Shown here: in pieces, positions 6,808-15,174 of the stretch
Position numbering within the stretch: position 1 is the stretch's first letter
How the letters are laid out: the number at the start of each line of letters is the position of its first letter
NCBI GenBank assembly: GCA_017439425.1
Contig: JAFSJE010000063.1
Location: 1 to 40,683 of the forward strand
Length of the DNA: 40,683 nucleotides
Source of the DNA: Oscillospiraceae bacterium
GTDB lineage: Bacteria > Bacillota > Clostridia > Oscillospirales > Oscillospiraceae
Direction: 5' to 3'
The notes under the pieces: generated by a model
What the model was told of the DNA's origin: nothing
Database searches by the model: none
What the model saw: the letters and a program-made list of their open reading frames with translations, nothing else
Program-made: the position numbers and the translations under genes

Positions 6808-7400
6808 GAGAGCCTTTTGAAAACTCTTGAGTAAGTTTGCGGCTTATTTTCCATTAGCTTCCGCAATTCCGCGTTCAGCTCTTCGGCTTTGTCGCGGTTT
6901 TTCATAAGGCGCGTGTTCACAAGCACGTTGAGCGCAGCCGAATCAAGCGCAGCCGAGGCGATCGAGGCGCAGCAGCCGGCGTCGGAGACCATAAGCGCGC
7001 TGCCGTGCTGCTCCAGAATATCGGCAAGCTCCATAATTCTGCGCGAGAGGCGCGCTATCTCCATAGGAACAGCGGCAGCGTCAAGAAGGCACTTCTCGAG
7101 CATCTCATCGCGCCCCGGCTCATCCTTCGATATGGCGTAAGCGCGGCTGAGCGGCTCAAACGCCTCCGCGTCAGCCTTTATAAGAAGCAGCGTGCGCGAG
7201 CGCAGAACGGCGCACTCGCTGATAATCGCGCGCATTTCGTCATCGTACTCGGCGTATTTCTTCTTGCCGAGTGTGAAATTCGCGGTCATCGAGCCGAGAG
7301 CCGCAGCCAGCGCGGCACAGAGAGCTGACGCGCCTCCCCCGCCCGGAGTCGGAGTTTTGGAAGCAAGCTCAAAAGTAAAGACATCGAGAGTTCTTTCCAT
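6804..7400 (-). CDS. fchA: Cyclodeaminase/cyclohydrolase family protein (FchA-like)
   Basis: A 198-residue all-helical protein of the formiminotetrahydrofolate cyclodeaminase/methenyltetrahydrofolate cyclohydrolase family. The N-terminal TPTPGGGGASALCAALAAALGSM is the family hallmark (folate-binding glycine-rich turn), followed by MTANFTLGKKKY and a C-terminal SDAGCCASIASAALDSAALNVLVN helix pair. In anaerobes such proteins interconvert one-carbon tetrahydrofolate forms; which reaction this one performs cannot be told from sequence. ATG 7400 is used because AGGTGA lies at good distance; upstream GTG 7409 is less likely. No other folate gene is adjacent. Confidence 0.87.
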   Translation of the reverse strand: MERTLDVFTFELASKTPTPGGGGASALCAALAAALGSMTANFTLGKKKYAEYDDEMRAIISECAVLRSRTLLLIKADAEAFEPLSRAYAISKDEPGRDEMLEKCLLDAAAVPMEIARLSRRIMELADILEQHGSALMVSDAGCCASIASAALDSAALNVLVNTRLMKNRDKAEELNAELRKLMENKPQTYSRVFKRLS

Positions 7401-7413
7401 AATCATCACCTAA

Positions 7414-7442
7414 AAATAATGCTGCAAGCGAATGCTTGCAGC
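7414..7442 (-). terminator. Terminator after tRNA-Cys
   Basis: Minus-strand RNA: GCUGCAAGC (7442-7434), loop AUUC, GCUUGCAGC (7429-7421), then AUUAUUUUUA. A perfect 9-bp stem with a U-rich tail, placed between tRNA-Cys and fchA; the same U-rich tail leads into the fchA ribosome binding site. Confidence 0.82.
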
Positions 7443-7450
7443 AAATCATT

Positions 7451-7525
7451 TGGAGGTGGCACCCGGATTTGAACCGGGGAATCAGGGTTTTGCAGACCCT
7501 TGCCTTACCACTTGGCTATGCCACC
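7451..7525 (-). tRNA. tRNA-Cys (anticodon GCA), CCA encoded
   Basis: 75 bases in RNA sense: acceptor GGTGGCA pairs with TGCCACC, anticodon loop CTGCAAA with GCA, T-loop GGTTCAAATCC, discriminator T and encoded CCA (7453-7451). It stands 166 bases downstream of the four-tRNA cluster. Confidence 0.96.
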
Positions 7526-7691
7526 TCGTCGTCATGGAGGCGCTTCATTCCGTTTCGGCGCTGAAAGGGCGCGCGCCAAAACTGCACTCCGCGGCTCCAC
7601 TCCTCCTCTTAAAATCAAATGCACGCATTTGATTTTATAGAACAAGGTATATTAAATATTTTGCCGCCGATATTTTGTTATCGGCGGCAAA
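7526..7691. other. Palindrome-rich spacer between tRNA-Gly and tRNA-Cys
   Basis: No gene seen. It holds a perfect 12-bp stem with loop TTTTGT (7661-7690, arms TTGCCGCCGATA), a second near-perfect 12-bp stem (7611-7636, arms AAAATCAAATGC) and the palindrome GGCGCGCGCC (7568-7577). The first hairpin sits where a terminator of the tRNA cluster would be, but in the transcribed direction it is followed by AAAAUAUUUAAU, not a U-run. The remaining GC-rich part has the look of a dispersed intergenic repeat, which cannot be tested within this window. Confidence 0.55.
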
Positions 7692-7767
7692 TGGAGCGGC
7701 TTACGAGGCTCGAACTCGCTACCTCCACCTTGGCAAGGTGGCGCTCTACCAGATGAGCTAAAGCCGC
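7692..7767 (-). tRNA. tRNA-Gly (anticodon GCC), CCA encoded
   Basis: 76 bases in RNA sense: acceptor GCGGCTT/AAGCCGC, D-arm AGCTCATCTGGTAGAGC, anticodon loop TTGCCAA with GCC, T-loop GTTCGAGCC, discriminator T, encoded CCA. Last gene of a four-tRNA cluster transcribed from the promoter at 8039-8068. Confidence 0.97.
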
Positions 7768-7770
7768 AGA

Positions 7771-7846
<76 letters not shown>

Positions 7847-7849
7847 AAA

Positions 7850-7926
7850 TGGCGACCGAGAAGGGGCTCGAACCCTCGACCTCCAGCGTGACAGGCTGGC
7901 GTTCTAACCAACTGAACTACTCGGCC
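7850..7926 (-). tRNA. tRNA-Asp (anticodon GTC), CCA encoded
   Basis: 77 bases in RNA sense: acceptor GGCCGAG/CTCGGTC with one G-U pair, anticodon loop CTGTCAC with GTC, T-arm region AGGGTTCGAGCCC, discriminator G as expected for Asp, encoded CCA. Confidence 0.97.
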
Positions 7927-7930
7927 ATTA

Positions 7931-8007
7931 TGGTGGGAGCTACAGGGCTCGAACCTGTGACCTCCTGCTTGTAAGGCAGGCGCTCTAACCAGCTGAGCTA
8001 AGCTCCC
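7931..8007 (-). tRNA. tRNA-Val (anticodon TAC), CCA encoded
   Basis: 77 bases in RNA sense: acceptor GGGAGCT/AGCTCCC, D-arm AGCTCAGCTGGTTAGAGC, anticodon loop CTTACAA with TAC, discriminator A, encoded CCA. First gene of the cluster, about 32 bases from its promoter's -10 box. Confidence 0.97.
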
Positions 8008-8038
8008 GTATTGTCGCTCTATCGCGGCGACGAATAGG

Positions 8039-8068
8039 ATTATACAGTATTGACCCCCATTTTGTCAA
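8039..8068 (-). promoter_or_regulatory. Promoter of the Val-Asp-Phe-Gly tRNA cluster
   Basis: On the minus strand TTGACA (8068-8063), 18-base spacer, TATAAT (8044-8039): both boxes are perfect consensus. It lies in the short gap between nfnB and tRNA-Val. Confidence 0.9.
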
Positions 8069-8087
8069 TACTTATTTTCAATTTTTT

Positions 8088-8112
8088 GGGGAGGGATTTT
8101 ATCTCCCTCCCC
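8088..8112 (-). terminator. Hairpin after nfnB, probable terminator
   Basis: GGGGAGGGA (8112-8104 in RNA sense) pairs perfectly with UCCCUCCCC (8096-8088) across a 7-base loop, 7 bases after the nfnB stop codon. In the transcribed direction the stem is followed by AAAAAAU, not a U-tract, so this is not a textbook intrinsic terminator; it may protect the 3' end or act in another way. Confidence 0.5.
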
Positions 8113-8119
8113 GAATATT

Positions 8120-9508
8120 TCAGTTCTTGCTCTTTATATACTCGTCGATGCTCTTCGCTGCGGTCTTGCCTGCGCCCATCGCGAGAATAACGGTAGCAGC
8201 GCCGGTAGCGGCGTCGCCTCCGCAGAAGATGCCCTCGCGGGAGGTGGATGCGTCCTCCTTGGTGGAGATGCAGCCGTGGCTGTTGGTGTCAAGTCCTTCT
8301 GTGGTGGAGCGGATGAGCGGGTTGGGGCTCGTGCCGATGGAGATAATAACAGAGTCGGCCTCGATGTCGAACTCGCTGCCGGGGATAGCAACAGGACGGC
8401 GGCGGCCTCTCTCATCCGGCTCGCCGAGCTCCATGCGGATGCAGGTAACGCTCTTTACCTTGCCCTTCTCGTCGCCGTTGATGCGGACGGGGTTGGTGAG
8501 CAGGTCAAAGATGATGCCCTCCTCCTTGGCATGGTGGACCTCCTCCTTACGGGCGGGAAGCTCCTCCTCGCTGCGGCGATAAACGATGTGCGTCTCAGCG
8601 CCCATTCGCTTCGCGCTTCTCGCGGCGTCCATAGCGACGTTGCCGCCGCCGACGATGACAGCCTTCTTGGCGTGGAAGATCGGGGTCGGGTTATTCGGAA
8701 GATATGCCTTCATGAGGTTGATTCTGGTGAGGTACTCGTTAGCGGAGAATACGCCGACAAGGCTCTCGCCGGGGATGTGCATGAACATCGGAAGTCCTGC
8801 GCCGGAGCCGATGAATACAGCCTCGAAGCCCTCTTCCTCGAGAAGCTCGTCGATGGTGATGGTCTTGCCGATAACCATATTGAGCTCGATCTTAACGCCC
8901 ATCTTCTCGAGATTTGCAACTTCCTTCTTAACGATGCTCTTCGGGAGACGGAACTCGGGGATACCGTAGCTCAGAACGCCGCCGGCAACGTGGAACGCCT
9001 CAAAGATGGTAACGTCATAGCCCTTCTTTGCAAGCTCGCCGGCGCAGGTAAGGCCGGAGGGGCCGGAGCCGATAACGGCGACCTTGTGTCCGTTGGGAGC
9101 GGCAACGTCAGTATTTGCGACGTCGTGGGCAATAGCCCAGTCCGCAACATAGCGCTCAAGACGGCCGATGCCGACAGGCTCGCCCTTCTTGCCGCGGATG
9201 CAGCGGCCCTCGCACTGGCTCTCCTGCGGGCATACGCGGCCGCAGACGGCAGGAAGTGCGTTAGCGGTGGAAATTGTACGGTAAGCGCCCTCGATGTCGC
9301 CCTCCTGCACCTTCTGAATGAAGGCGGGGATGGGAACGGAAACGGGGCAGCCCTCCATGCAGAAGGGCTTCTTGCAGTTGAGGCAGCGGGTCGCCTCCTC
9401 GCGGGCCTCCTCATCGGTGTAGCCGAGGTTGACCTCAAGGAAGTTTGCGTTGCGGACATTCGGCTCCTGCTCTCTGATGGGAGTCTTGGTAAGTGACATA
9501 TTAGGCAT
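8120..9508 (-). CDS. nfnB: NfnB (NfnL), large subunit of NADH-dependent ferredoxin:NADP+ oxidoreductase; GltA-like
   Basis: A 462-residue flavoprotein related to the glutamate synthase small subunit. The N-terminus carries two [4Fe-4S] cysteine sets (CLNCKKPFCMEGCP at about 42-55 and CGRVCPQESQCEGRC at about 89-103), then a FAD loop VIGSGPSGLTCAGELAKKG and an NADPH loop VIVGGGNVAMDAARSA. Paired with nfnA just upstream it forms the Nfn complex, which bifurcates electrons between NADPH, NAD+ and ferredoxin in anaerobes. Its ATG overlaps the nfnA stop by 8 bases and has GGAGGG 8 bases upstream. No glutamate synthase large subunit is nearby, which favours Nfn over GltD. Confidence 0.93.
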   Translation of the reverse strand: MPNMSLTKTPIREQEPNVRNANFLEVNLGYTDEEAREEATRCLNCKKPFCMEGCPVSVPIPAFIQKVQEGDIEGAYRTISTANALPAVCGRVCPQESQCEGRCIRGKKGEPVGIGRLERYVADWAIAHDVANTDVAAPNGHKVAVIGSGPSGLTCAGELAKKGYDVTIFEAFHVAGGVLSYGIPEFRLPKSIVKKEVANLEKMGVKIELNMVIGKTITIDELLEEEGFEAVFIGSGAGLPMFMHIPGESLVGVFSANEYLTRINLMKAYLPNNPTPIFHAKKAVIVGGGNVAMDAARSAKRMGAETHIVYRRSEEELPARKEEVHHAKEEGIIFDLLTNPVRINGDEKGKVKSVTCIRMELGEPDERGRRRPVAIPGSEFDIEADSVIISIGTSPNPLIRSTTEGLDTNSHGCISTKEDASTSREGIFCGGDAATGAATVILAMGAGKTAAKSIDEYIKSKN

Positions 9509-10346
9509 TCTGCATTCCCTCCAGTCTGCAATTATGATCGCGGCGGCGCTGCTGCTCGAACTCAGAATAGGTGCGGGCGCGGGCCATGGTCTCGTCGAAG
9601 TCTACGAGATGACCGTCGAAATCCGGGCCGTCAACACAGGCAAACTTAGTCTCGCCGCCGACGGTAACGCGGCAGCAGCCGCACATTCCGGTGCCGTCGA
9701 TCATAATGGGGTTCATGGAAACTATGGTCTTGATGCCGTATTCCTTCGTGAGCTTCGCGACGAACTTCATCATGATAAGCGGACCGACAGCGAATACGCA
9801 GTCATACTGAACGCCGGAGTCGATGAGCTCCTTGAGCTGCGCGGTGACCATACCGTTGAAGCCGTAGGAGCCGTCGTCGGTGCAGATATAGAGATTGTTG
9901 GAGGCTGCCTTCATATCATCCTCAAGGATGACGATGTTCTTGGAGCGGAAGCCTCCGATGAGGTCAACGTCCACGCCCTTGTCGTGGAGGCTCTTAGCAA
10001 CCGGCAGTGCGATGGCGCAGCCGAGGCCGCCGCCGATAACGGCAACCTTCTTGCCCTCTATCTCTGTGGGTACGCCGAGGGGGCCGACAAAGTCCTGAAG
10101 GCAGTCGCCCTCGTTCATATCGCCGAGGGTAAGGGTACCGTCGCCGACCTTCTGGACAACGACGCTGACGTTATCTCCCTCCGCCTTGGAGATGGTAAGC
10201 GGGATTCTCTCGCCTCTCTCATCGGTGCGGAGGATAATGAACTGACCGGGCTTCGCCTTTTTTGCTACAAAAGGCGCGTAAACCGTGACGCGGACAACGT
10301 CCGGAGTCAGGTCCTCTTTTTTGACGATCTCGTACTTTTTGGGCAT
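9501..10346 (-). CDS. nfnA: NfnA (NfnS), small subunit of NADH-dependent ferredoxin:NADP+ oxidoreductase
   Basis: A 281-residue ferredoxin-NADP reductase-like protein. It shows the FAD motif RIPLTISKA (residues 47-55), the nucleotide loop VAVIGGGLGCAIA (101-113) and a C-terminal [2Fe-2S] site with C222, C224, C225 and C237 in DGTGMCGCCRV/KFACVDGP, as in NfnS and the PyrK family. The gene pair with nfnB points to the bifurcating Nfn complex rather than PyrK, since no pyrimidine genes are present. AAGGTGA precedes the ATG. I find no clear promoter in the 96 bases up to rpsU, so it may be read from the rpsU promoter. Confidence 0.92.
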   Translation of the reverse strand: MPKKYEIVKKEDLTPDVVRVTVYAPFVAKKAKPGQFIILRTDERGERIPLTISKAEGDNVSVVVQKVGDGTLTLGDMNEGDCLQDFVGPLGVPTEIEGKKVAVIGGGLGCAIALPVAKSLHDKGVDVDLIGGFRSKNIVILEDDMKAASNNLYICTDDGSYGFNGMVTAQLKELIDSGVQYDCVFAVGPLIMMKFVAKLTKEYGIKTIVSMNPIMIDGTGMCGCCRVTVGGETKFACVDGPDFDGHLVDFDETMARARTYSEFEQQRRRDHNCRLEGMQNA

Positions 10347-10398
10347 TGTTCATTCACCTTCATTTTCGTTATTTTTTTGCCAAAGCATCATAAAGATA

Positions 10399-10434
10399 TG
10401 ACCGAAAAGCCCCTGATGAGGCGTTTCGGTCATA
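10399..10434 (-). terminator. Hairpin after rpsU, possible attenuating terminator
   Basis: Arms AUGACCGAAA (10434-10425) and UUUCGGUCAU (10408-10399), with inner GCC/GGC pairs, followed by AUCUUUAUG. The tail is only moderately U-rich, so part of the transcripts may continue into nfnA. Confidence 0.6.
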
Positions 10435-10442
10435 GCGGTATC

Positions 10443-10628
10443 TTAATAATAACGCTTGTTCTTATTCTTGCGAGCAGCCTCGGACTTCTTGCGGCGCTTT
10501 ACGCTGGGGCTCTGGTAAAATTCCTTCTTGCGGAGGTCAGCGAGGACGCCAGCCTTTGCGCAGTTTCTCTTAAAACGCTTAAGAGCACTGTCAAGAGACT
10601 CGTTCTCCTTAACGATTACTTCGCTCAT
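10443..10628 (-). CDS. rpsU: Small ribosomal subunit protein bS21
   Basis: A 61-residue, very basic protein with the bS21 layout: [21 protein letters not shown] at the N-terminus, [16 protein letters not shown] in the middle and a lysine/arginine-rich tail KNKNKRYY. bS21 sits on the platform of the 30S subunit near the anti-Shine-Dalgarno sequence. A GGAGGG site precedes the ATG and a perfect-consensus promoter lies 57 bases upstream of it. Confidence 0.97.
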   Translation of the reverse strand: MSEVIVKENESLDSALKRFKRNCAKAGVLADLRKKEFYQSPSVKRRKKSEAARKNKNKRYY

Positions 10629-10684
10629 TCTCTAATTCCCTCCCTCCGACTGTGAACCTCGTTCTTTAATCTCGAACAAAGATT

Positions 10685-10713
10685 ATTATACCTTCTCCTT
10701 GTCGAAATGTCAA
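10685..10713 (-). promoter_or_regulatory. rpsU promoter
   Basis: On the minus strand TTGACA (10713-10708), 17-base spacer, TATAAT (10690-10685): full sigma-A consensus with optimal spacing. The -35 box ends 8 bases downstream of the leuS stop codon. Confidence 0.92.
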
Positions 10714-10720
10714 CAAAAAC

Positions 10721-13216
10721 TTACGCTTTCGGCTTCAAAATAAGATTGACGAGCTTGTTCTTGACTACGATAGTCTTGACGATATCGCTCGTCTCGAGCG
10801 CCTTCTGAATTTTATCGACGCTCTTTACGATTCCGAGCACCACGTCGTCCTCGGCGTCGACCGGGATAACGCAGGTGGCGCGCAGCTTGCCGTTGACCTG
10901 GATCGCTATCTCCTTCTCGGCGTCGACAAGCTTCTTCTCATCGTACTGCGGCCACGGCTGCTTGCTGACCTCTCCCTCGAAGCCCTGCATCTCCCAAAGC
11001 TCCTCGGCGATATGCGGAGCAAACGGGCTCAGAAGCGTTATAAGCGCCTTGACGTCGCCGCGAGAGAGCTTCTTGCCGGCAAAATCGTTCACCATAGCCA
11101 TCATCGCAGCGATGGCGGTGTTGAACTTCATCTCGTCGATGTCCTCGGTGACCTTCTTGATTGTGCGGTTGACGAGCGCCTCGAACTCCTTGGAGTAGGT
11201 CTCCGGCCCGTCAATGCGGTTTTCGCAGATGTTCCAGACCTTGTCAAGGAAGCGCTTGCAGCCCTTTACAGCTTCGTCAGACCACGTCGCGGTCTTCTCA
11301 AAGTCGCCAATGAACATTATATAGAGGCGCATCGTATCGGCGCCGTAAGCCTTTACAACGTCGTCCGGATTGACTACGTTCCCGAGGGATTTACTCATCT
11401 TGACAGAGGGTCTGAGCGCCTCGGAGCCGTACTTGTCGATGAGCGCCTGCTTCTCCTCCTCGGTCTCGGCATAGCCGACGTAGTGCGGGTTTCTGCCGAG
11501 GATCATGCCGTGGCTCGTGCGCTTCTTGTACGGCTCGCGGTTCGGCACAACGCCGATATCATAGAGGAACTGATTCCAGAAGCGGCTGTAAAGAAGGTGG
11601 AGTGTGGTGTGCTCCATGCCGCCGTTGTACCAGTCGACCTGTCCCCAGTAGTCGAGCGCCTCCTTGGAAGCGAGGGCCTCGCGGTTTTTGGGATCCATAT
11701 ATCTGAGGAAGTACCAGCTCGATCCCGCCCATTGAGGCATGGTATCGGTCTCGCGCTTGGCGTCGCCGCCGCACTTCGGACATTTGCAGTTGACCCAATC
11801 CGTTATCTTGGAAATGGGGCTCTCGCCGTCATCGGTAGGCTCGTAGCTCTCAACCTCGGGCAGTCTGAGCGGGAGCTCGCTCTCGTCCATCGGAACAAGA
11901 CCGCACTTCGGGCAGTTTACGATGGGGATAGGCTCGCCCCAATAGCGCTGGCGCGCGAATACCCAGTCGCGGAGCTTGTAGTTGACCTTTTCCTTGCCGA
12001 TGCCCTTCTCAGCGAGGAACTTGACTATCTCCTTCTTCGCCTCTTCAACGGTAAGTCCGTCAAGGAAGCCGGAATTGACCATTACGCCGGTCTCGCAGTC
12101 GGTAAACGCCGCCTCTTCGACGTTGCCGCCCTTGACGACCTCGATAATCGGAAGGCCGAACTTCTTTGCAAAGGCCCAGTCACGATCATCATGTCCGGGA
12201 ACAGCCATGATTGCGCCGGTACCGTAGGTCGCGAGAACGTAATCAGAGATGAAGATCGGAATCTCTCTGCCGTTTACGGGATTGATGGCGCGAACGCCCT
12301 TCAGCTCAACACCGGTCTTATCCTTGTTCAGCTCGGTACGCTCGAAGTCGGACTTTCTTGCGGCGGCCTCCTGATACGCCTTTACGTCCTCAAGGTTCGT
12401 GAGCTTTGACGCCCACTTTTTGAGTATCTCGTGCTCCGGCGAAATGACCATATAGGTCGCGCCGAAGAGAGTGTCGGGTCTTGTGGTGAAAATGCGTAGC
12501 GAGTCGCCCGCGGTGGTCTCGAAATCGACCTCAGCGCCGGTGGAGCGGCCGATCCAGTTAATCTGCTGAGCCTTTACTCTGTCGATAAAGTCGACGTCGT
12601 CGAGTCCGTCGATGAGGCTCTGCGCGTAGGCAGTGATCTTAAGCATCCACTGGCTCTTCTCCTTGCGGACTACCGGGCTGCCGCAGCGCTCGCACACGCC
12701 GTCAACGACCTCCTCGTTTGCAAGCACGCACTTGCAGGAGGTACACCAGTTGACGGGCATATATGTCTTATAAGCAAGGCCGCGCTTGAACATCTGGAGG
12801 AATATCCACTGAGTCCACTTGTAGTATTCAGGGTCGGTGGTGTCGATAACTCTGTCCCAGTCGAAGCTGTAACCGAGCATGTGGAGCTGGCGGGTGAAGT
12901 TTTCGATATTCTTCTTCGTTACGACTGCGGGATGTACGTGGTTCTTGATGGCGAAGTTCTCAGTGGGCAGTCCGAACGCGTCGTAGCCCATCGGGAAGAG
13001 GACGTTATAGCCCTGCATTCTCTTTTTGCGCGCAACAACGTCCATCGCGGTGTAGGGGCGAGGATGACCGACATGAAGTCCGGCGCCAGAGGGGTACGGG
13101 AACTCGATGAGCACATAGTACTTCGGCTTGTCGCCGCCTGTCTCGGCCTTGAAGGTCTTTTCCTCAGCCCATTTTTTCTGCCATTTTTTCTCAATGCGTT
13201 CAAAATCGTATTTCAT
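10721..13216 (-). CDS. leuS: Leucyl-tRNA synthetase
   Basis: Charges tRNA-Leu; class Ia synthetase of 831 residues, normal for bacteria. Visible are the HIGH-type motif HVGH (48-51), a zinc-knuckle segment [14 protein letters not shown]...CERCG near 160, the CP1 editing domain with [14 protein letters not shown], the second zinc element CPKCG, and [16 protein letters not shown] for ATP binding. The C-terminal anticodon-binding region ends with [13 protein letters not shown]. It follows rsfS by 6 bases at the end of the smc-to-leuS operon, and no T-box leader precedes it. Confidence 0.98.
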   Translation of the reverse strand: MKYDFERIEKKWQKKWAEEKTFKAETGGDKPKYYVLIEFPYPSGAGLHVGHPRPYTAMDVVARKKRMQGYNVLFPMGYDAFGLPTENFAIKNHVHPAVVTKKNIENFTRQLHMLGYSFDWDRVIDTTDPEYYKWTQWIFLQMFKRGLAYKTYMPVNWCTSCKCVLANEEVVDGVCERCGSPVVRKEKSQWMLKITAYAQSLIDGLDDVDFIDRVKAQQINWIGRSTGAEVDFETTAGDSLRIFTTRPDTLFGATYMVISPEHEILKKWASKLTNLEDVKAYQEAAARKSDFERTELNKDKTGVELKGVRAINPVNGREIPIFISDYVLATYGTGAIMAVPGHDDRDWAFAKKFGLPIIEVVKGGNVEEAAFTDCETGVMVNSGFLDGLTVEEAKKEIVKFLAEKGIGKEKVNYKLRDWVFARQRYWGEPIPIVNCPKCGLVPMDESELPLRLPEVESYEPTDDGESPISKITDWVNCKCPKCGGDAKRETDTMPQWAGSSWYFLRYMDPKNREALASKEALDYWGQVDWYNGGMEHTTLHLLYSRFWNQFLYDIGVVPNREPYKKRTSHGMILGRNPHYVGYAETEEEKQALIDKYGSEALRPSVKMSKSLGNVVNPDDVVKAYGADTMRLYIMFIGDFEKTATWSDEAVKGCKRFLDKVWNICENRIDGPETYSKEFEALVNRTIKKVTEDIDEMKFNTAIAAMMAMVNDFAGKKLSRGDVKALITLLSPFAPHIAEELWEMQGFEGEVSKQPWPQYDEKKLVDAEKEIAIQVNGKLRATCVIPVDAEDDVVLGIVKSVDKIQKALETSDIVKTIVVKNKLVNLILKPKA

Positions 13217-13222
13217 GCGGTA

Positions 13223-13582
13223 TTACTCCTTTATGAGTGCGGATATATCGGTAACGGCAGCGTCCTGCCAGAGATGCTCGAGGTTATAGAACTTTCTTCC
13301 CTCTTCTGTGAAGATGTGGACTACAACGCAGCCAAAGTCCACGAGGATCCACGTTCCGCCGCTGTAACCCTCGGTGCGGAGAGCAGGCTCGCCCTCCTGC
13401 TTGAGCTGGAACTCCACCTCGTCGGAGAGAGATTTTGCGTGGGTCGTTCCGGTGGCTGTGCAGATAACGAAGTAGTCGGCAAGCACCGTTACGTCGCGGG
13501 TCATCAGCACCTTGATATCGCCCGCCTTCTTCTCATCAAGGACGGCGACGATCTTTTCCATTACTTCTTTCGGTGTAAGCAT
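13223..13582 (-). CDS. rsfS: Ribosomal silencing factor RsfS
   Basis: A 119-residue RsfS/YbeB/Iojap protein that binds uL14 on the 50S subunit and blocks subunit joining in starvation. The family segments KAGDIKVLMTRDVTVLADYFVICT, EGYSGGTWILVDFGCVVVHIF and FYNLEHLWQDA are all present. Its ATG shares one base with the LCP gene stop (TAATG), and leuS follows 6 bases later. yqeK and rsfS are neighbours in many Firmicutes; here an LCP gene stands between them. Confidence 0.95.
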   Translation of the reverse strand: MLTPKEVMEKIVAVLDEKKAGDIKVLMTRDVTVLADYFVICTATGTTHAKSLSDEVEFQLKQEGEPALRTEGYSGGTWILVDFGCVVVHIFTEEGRKFYNLEHLWQDAAVTDISALIKE

Positions 13583-15174
13583 TATTCATTCGCTCCTTCT
13601 CCCCCGGCCTCTGCGGGCTCGGGTGTAGTATTTTCAACGGGCTGCGGTTCACTTTGGGTCTCCGGCTCTGACGGAGTCTCGGCAGGTGTTTCGGTCGGGG
13701 TCTCCGATGGTGTCTCAGCCGGTGTTTCAGAGGGTGCTTCGGTCGGGGTTTCCGTCGGGGTCTCGGTTTGCGTTTCAGCCGGGGTCTCGGTCGGTGTTTC
13801 GGTTGGATTCTCTGTCGGTGTTTCTGTCGGAGTATCGGTCGGTGTTTCGGTCGGATTCTCTGTTGGTGTTTCTGTCGGAGTCTCGGTCGGGGTATCAGTT
13901 GTTGACGGAGTCTCCGTCTTTGTTGTGGAGCTTGATGAGCTTGAAGAACTTGAAGAGCTTGAAGAGCTCGAGGTCGTCTTTTTACCGCCGGTACCCCAGC
14001 TCTGGTCGCCCTTCTTGACGCCGCTTGTTACATAGAGCTTGCCGTTGACCTTCGTCAGAATGTCAAGGTCAGATTCCTTTATATCCTCGTCGTAAGGATT
14101 CATGCTCTCGTTTATCATCGTGAGCCATTCGTCTACGTAGATTGTCGGATAGCTGATGGGGCCGCCGTTGACATAGACATAGTCGTCACCCTTGACAGGT
14201 ATCGTCATAAAGTGGACGTTCTCGGAGTCCATCTTGAAGAACTCCTTGGCAAACCATATGAGATTGCCCTCGTTGAGGTCGGTCTCAACGTCGTTGAGGA
14301 AGATGTCCACGATGGTAGTAAGCGGGATCTTGTCGACGTTAGAAAGTATCTGCTTTACCATAGCCTTAAGGAACTCCTGCTGCATGGCTATGCGGCCGAT
14401 ATCGGCGTCGGCGTAGCCAGCGCGGAAGCGAAGGAGCTCAAGTGCCTTCTTGCCGTCAAAGTGCTGCAAACCCTTCGAGATGTGGATGTGCAGATCCTGA
14501 TACGGGTCGTCGTAGTTCATATTTCTCGGGCAGTTGAAATCAACTCCGCCGATGCCGTTGATGAGCTTGATAAACGCCTTCATATCGACGTGTACCGCAA
14601 AGTCGATATCGTAGCCGGTCAGATCCTTCAATCCGTTCTTTACGTTGTTGAGCTTATTCTCCTTATCGGGGCCGAAGGAATATATTGTGTTCGCCTTTTT
14701 CAGATTCCACGGCACGTTCACGAGCGTATCGCGCGGGATGGACACTACGTTCAGAGTGTAATTTTCAACGTCAAAGGTGCCGGTCATGATGACGTCGGTG
14801 TTGCCGTTTCCGTCATCAGAGGCGACGAGGGCGAAGGTGTATTTCGTAACCTCTTCCTCGGGCGGAGTATCCGGATTCTCGGACGGCTGCGCGGGAGTAT
14901 CGGTCTCCTGCGGAGTTTTGGTCGGGTCGTCTGTCGGCGCTATGACGGGCGTTGTATCCGTTGCCGGAGTATTGTTCTTCGCAGGCCGCACGACCTCCGG
15001 CGGCTTTACGCGCAGCGTCCAGTAGGCGTAGCCCGCTATTGCGAGCGCTGCGGCGACAACGAGAACGATTATGAGCGCTCTGACGAGCACGTTTCCCTTT
15101 TTCTTCGCCGCATGTGAGCCGCCGGACTGATGGCCGGCATGTTTGGAATGTGAATTGGAACCGAATAGCTTCAT
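13582..15174 (-). CDS. LytR-CpsA-Psr (LCP) family cell-wall glycopolymer ligase with Ser/Thr-Pro-Glu tail
   Basis: A 530-residue membrane-anchored protein that probably transfers lipid-linked glycopolymers to peptidoglycan. Layout: cytoplasmic basic N-terminus, one membrane helix (29-53), a Pro/Thr/Asp-rich linker (60-110), and an LCP catalytic domain from about 112 to 340 with VVSIPRDTLVNVP (143-155) and FRAGYADADIGRIAMQQEFL (250-269), which carry the conserved Arg/Asp residues. The tail has 15 consecutive serines (402-416) and about 90 residues built mainly of T-E-T-P units. It overlaps rsfS and yqeK by 1 and 4 bases. Tails of this kind are presumed to span or sit in the cell wall. Confidence 0.92.
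   Translation of the reverse strand: MKLFGSNSHSKHAGHQSGGSHAAKKKGNVLVRALIIVLVVAAALAIAGYAYWTLRVKPPEVVRPAKNNTPATDTTPVIAPTDDPTKTPQETDTPAQPSENPDTPPEEEVTKYTFALVASDDGNGNTDVIMTGTFDVENYTLNVVSIPRDTLVNVPWNLKKANTIYSFGPDKENKLNNVKNGLKDLTGYDIDFAVHVDMKAFIKLINGIGGVDFNCPRNMNYDDPYQDLHIHISKGLQHFDGKKALELLRFRAGYADADIGRIAMQQEFLKAMVKQILSNVDKIPLTTIVDIFLNDVETDLNEGNLIWFAKEFFKMDSENVHFMTIPVKGDDYVYVNGGPISYPTIYVDEWLTMINESMNPYDEDIKESDLDILTKVNGKLYVTSGVKKGDQSWGTGGKKTTSSSSSSSSSSSSSSSTTKTETPSTTDTPTETPTETPTENPTETPTDTPTETPTENPTETPTETPAETQTETPTETPTEAPSETPAETPSETPTETPAETPSEPETQSEPQPVENTTPEPAEAGGEGANE
13645..13971 (-). repeat. Repeat tract coding for Ser run and T-E-T-P units in the LCP gene
   Basis: Bases 13927-13971 encode 15 serines using mixed AGC/TCT/TCA codons; 13645-13914 encode about 90 residues of short T-E-T-P, T-E-N-P and S-E-T-P units. 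At DNA level the units are 12-18 bases long and imperfect. Such tracts can change length by slippage. On the other strand they create a spurious V-S-V-G open frame. Confidence 0.85.

Noticed and set aside
8276-12409. Long plus-strand frames opposite nfnB and leuS (over 400 codons each)
   Set aside because: They lie fully antisense to highly conserved enzymes, have low-complexity Ala/Val/Asp/Leu composition and no start signals; such frames are common opposite GC-rich genes.
12881-14035. Plus-strand open frame with a long V-S-V-G repeat, looking like a repeat adhesin
   Set aside because: It is the antisense image of the T-E-T-P tail and Ser run of the LCP gene plus rsfS/leuS ends; no ribosome binding site or family match.
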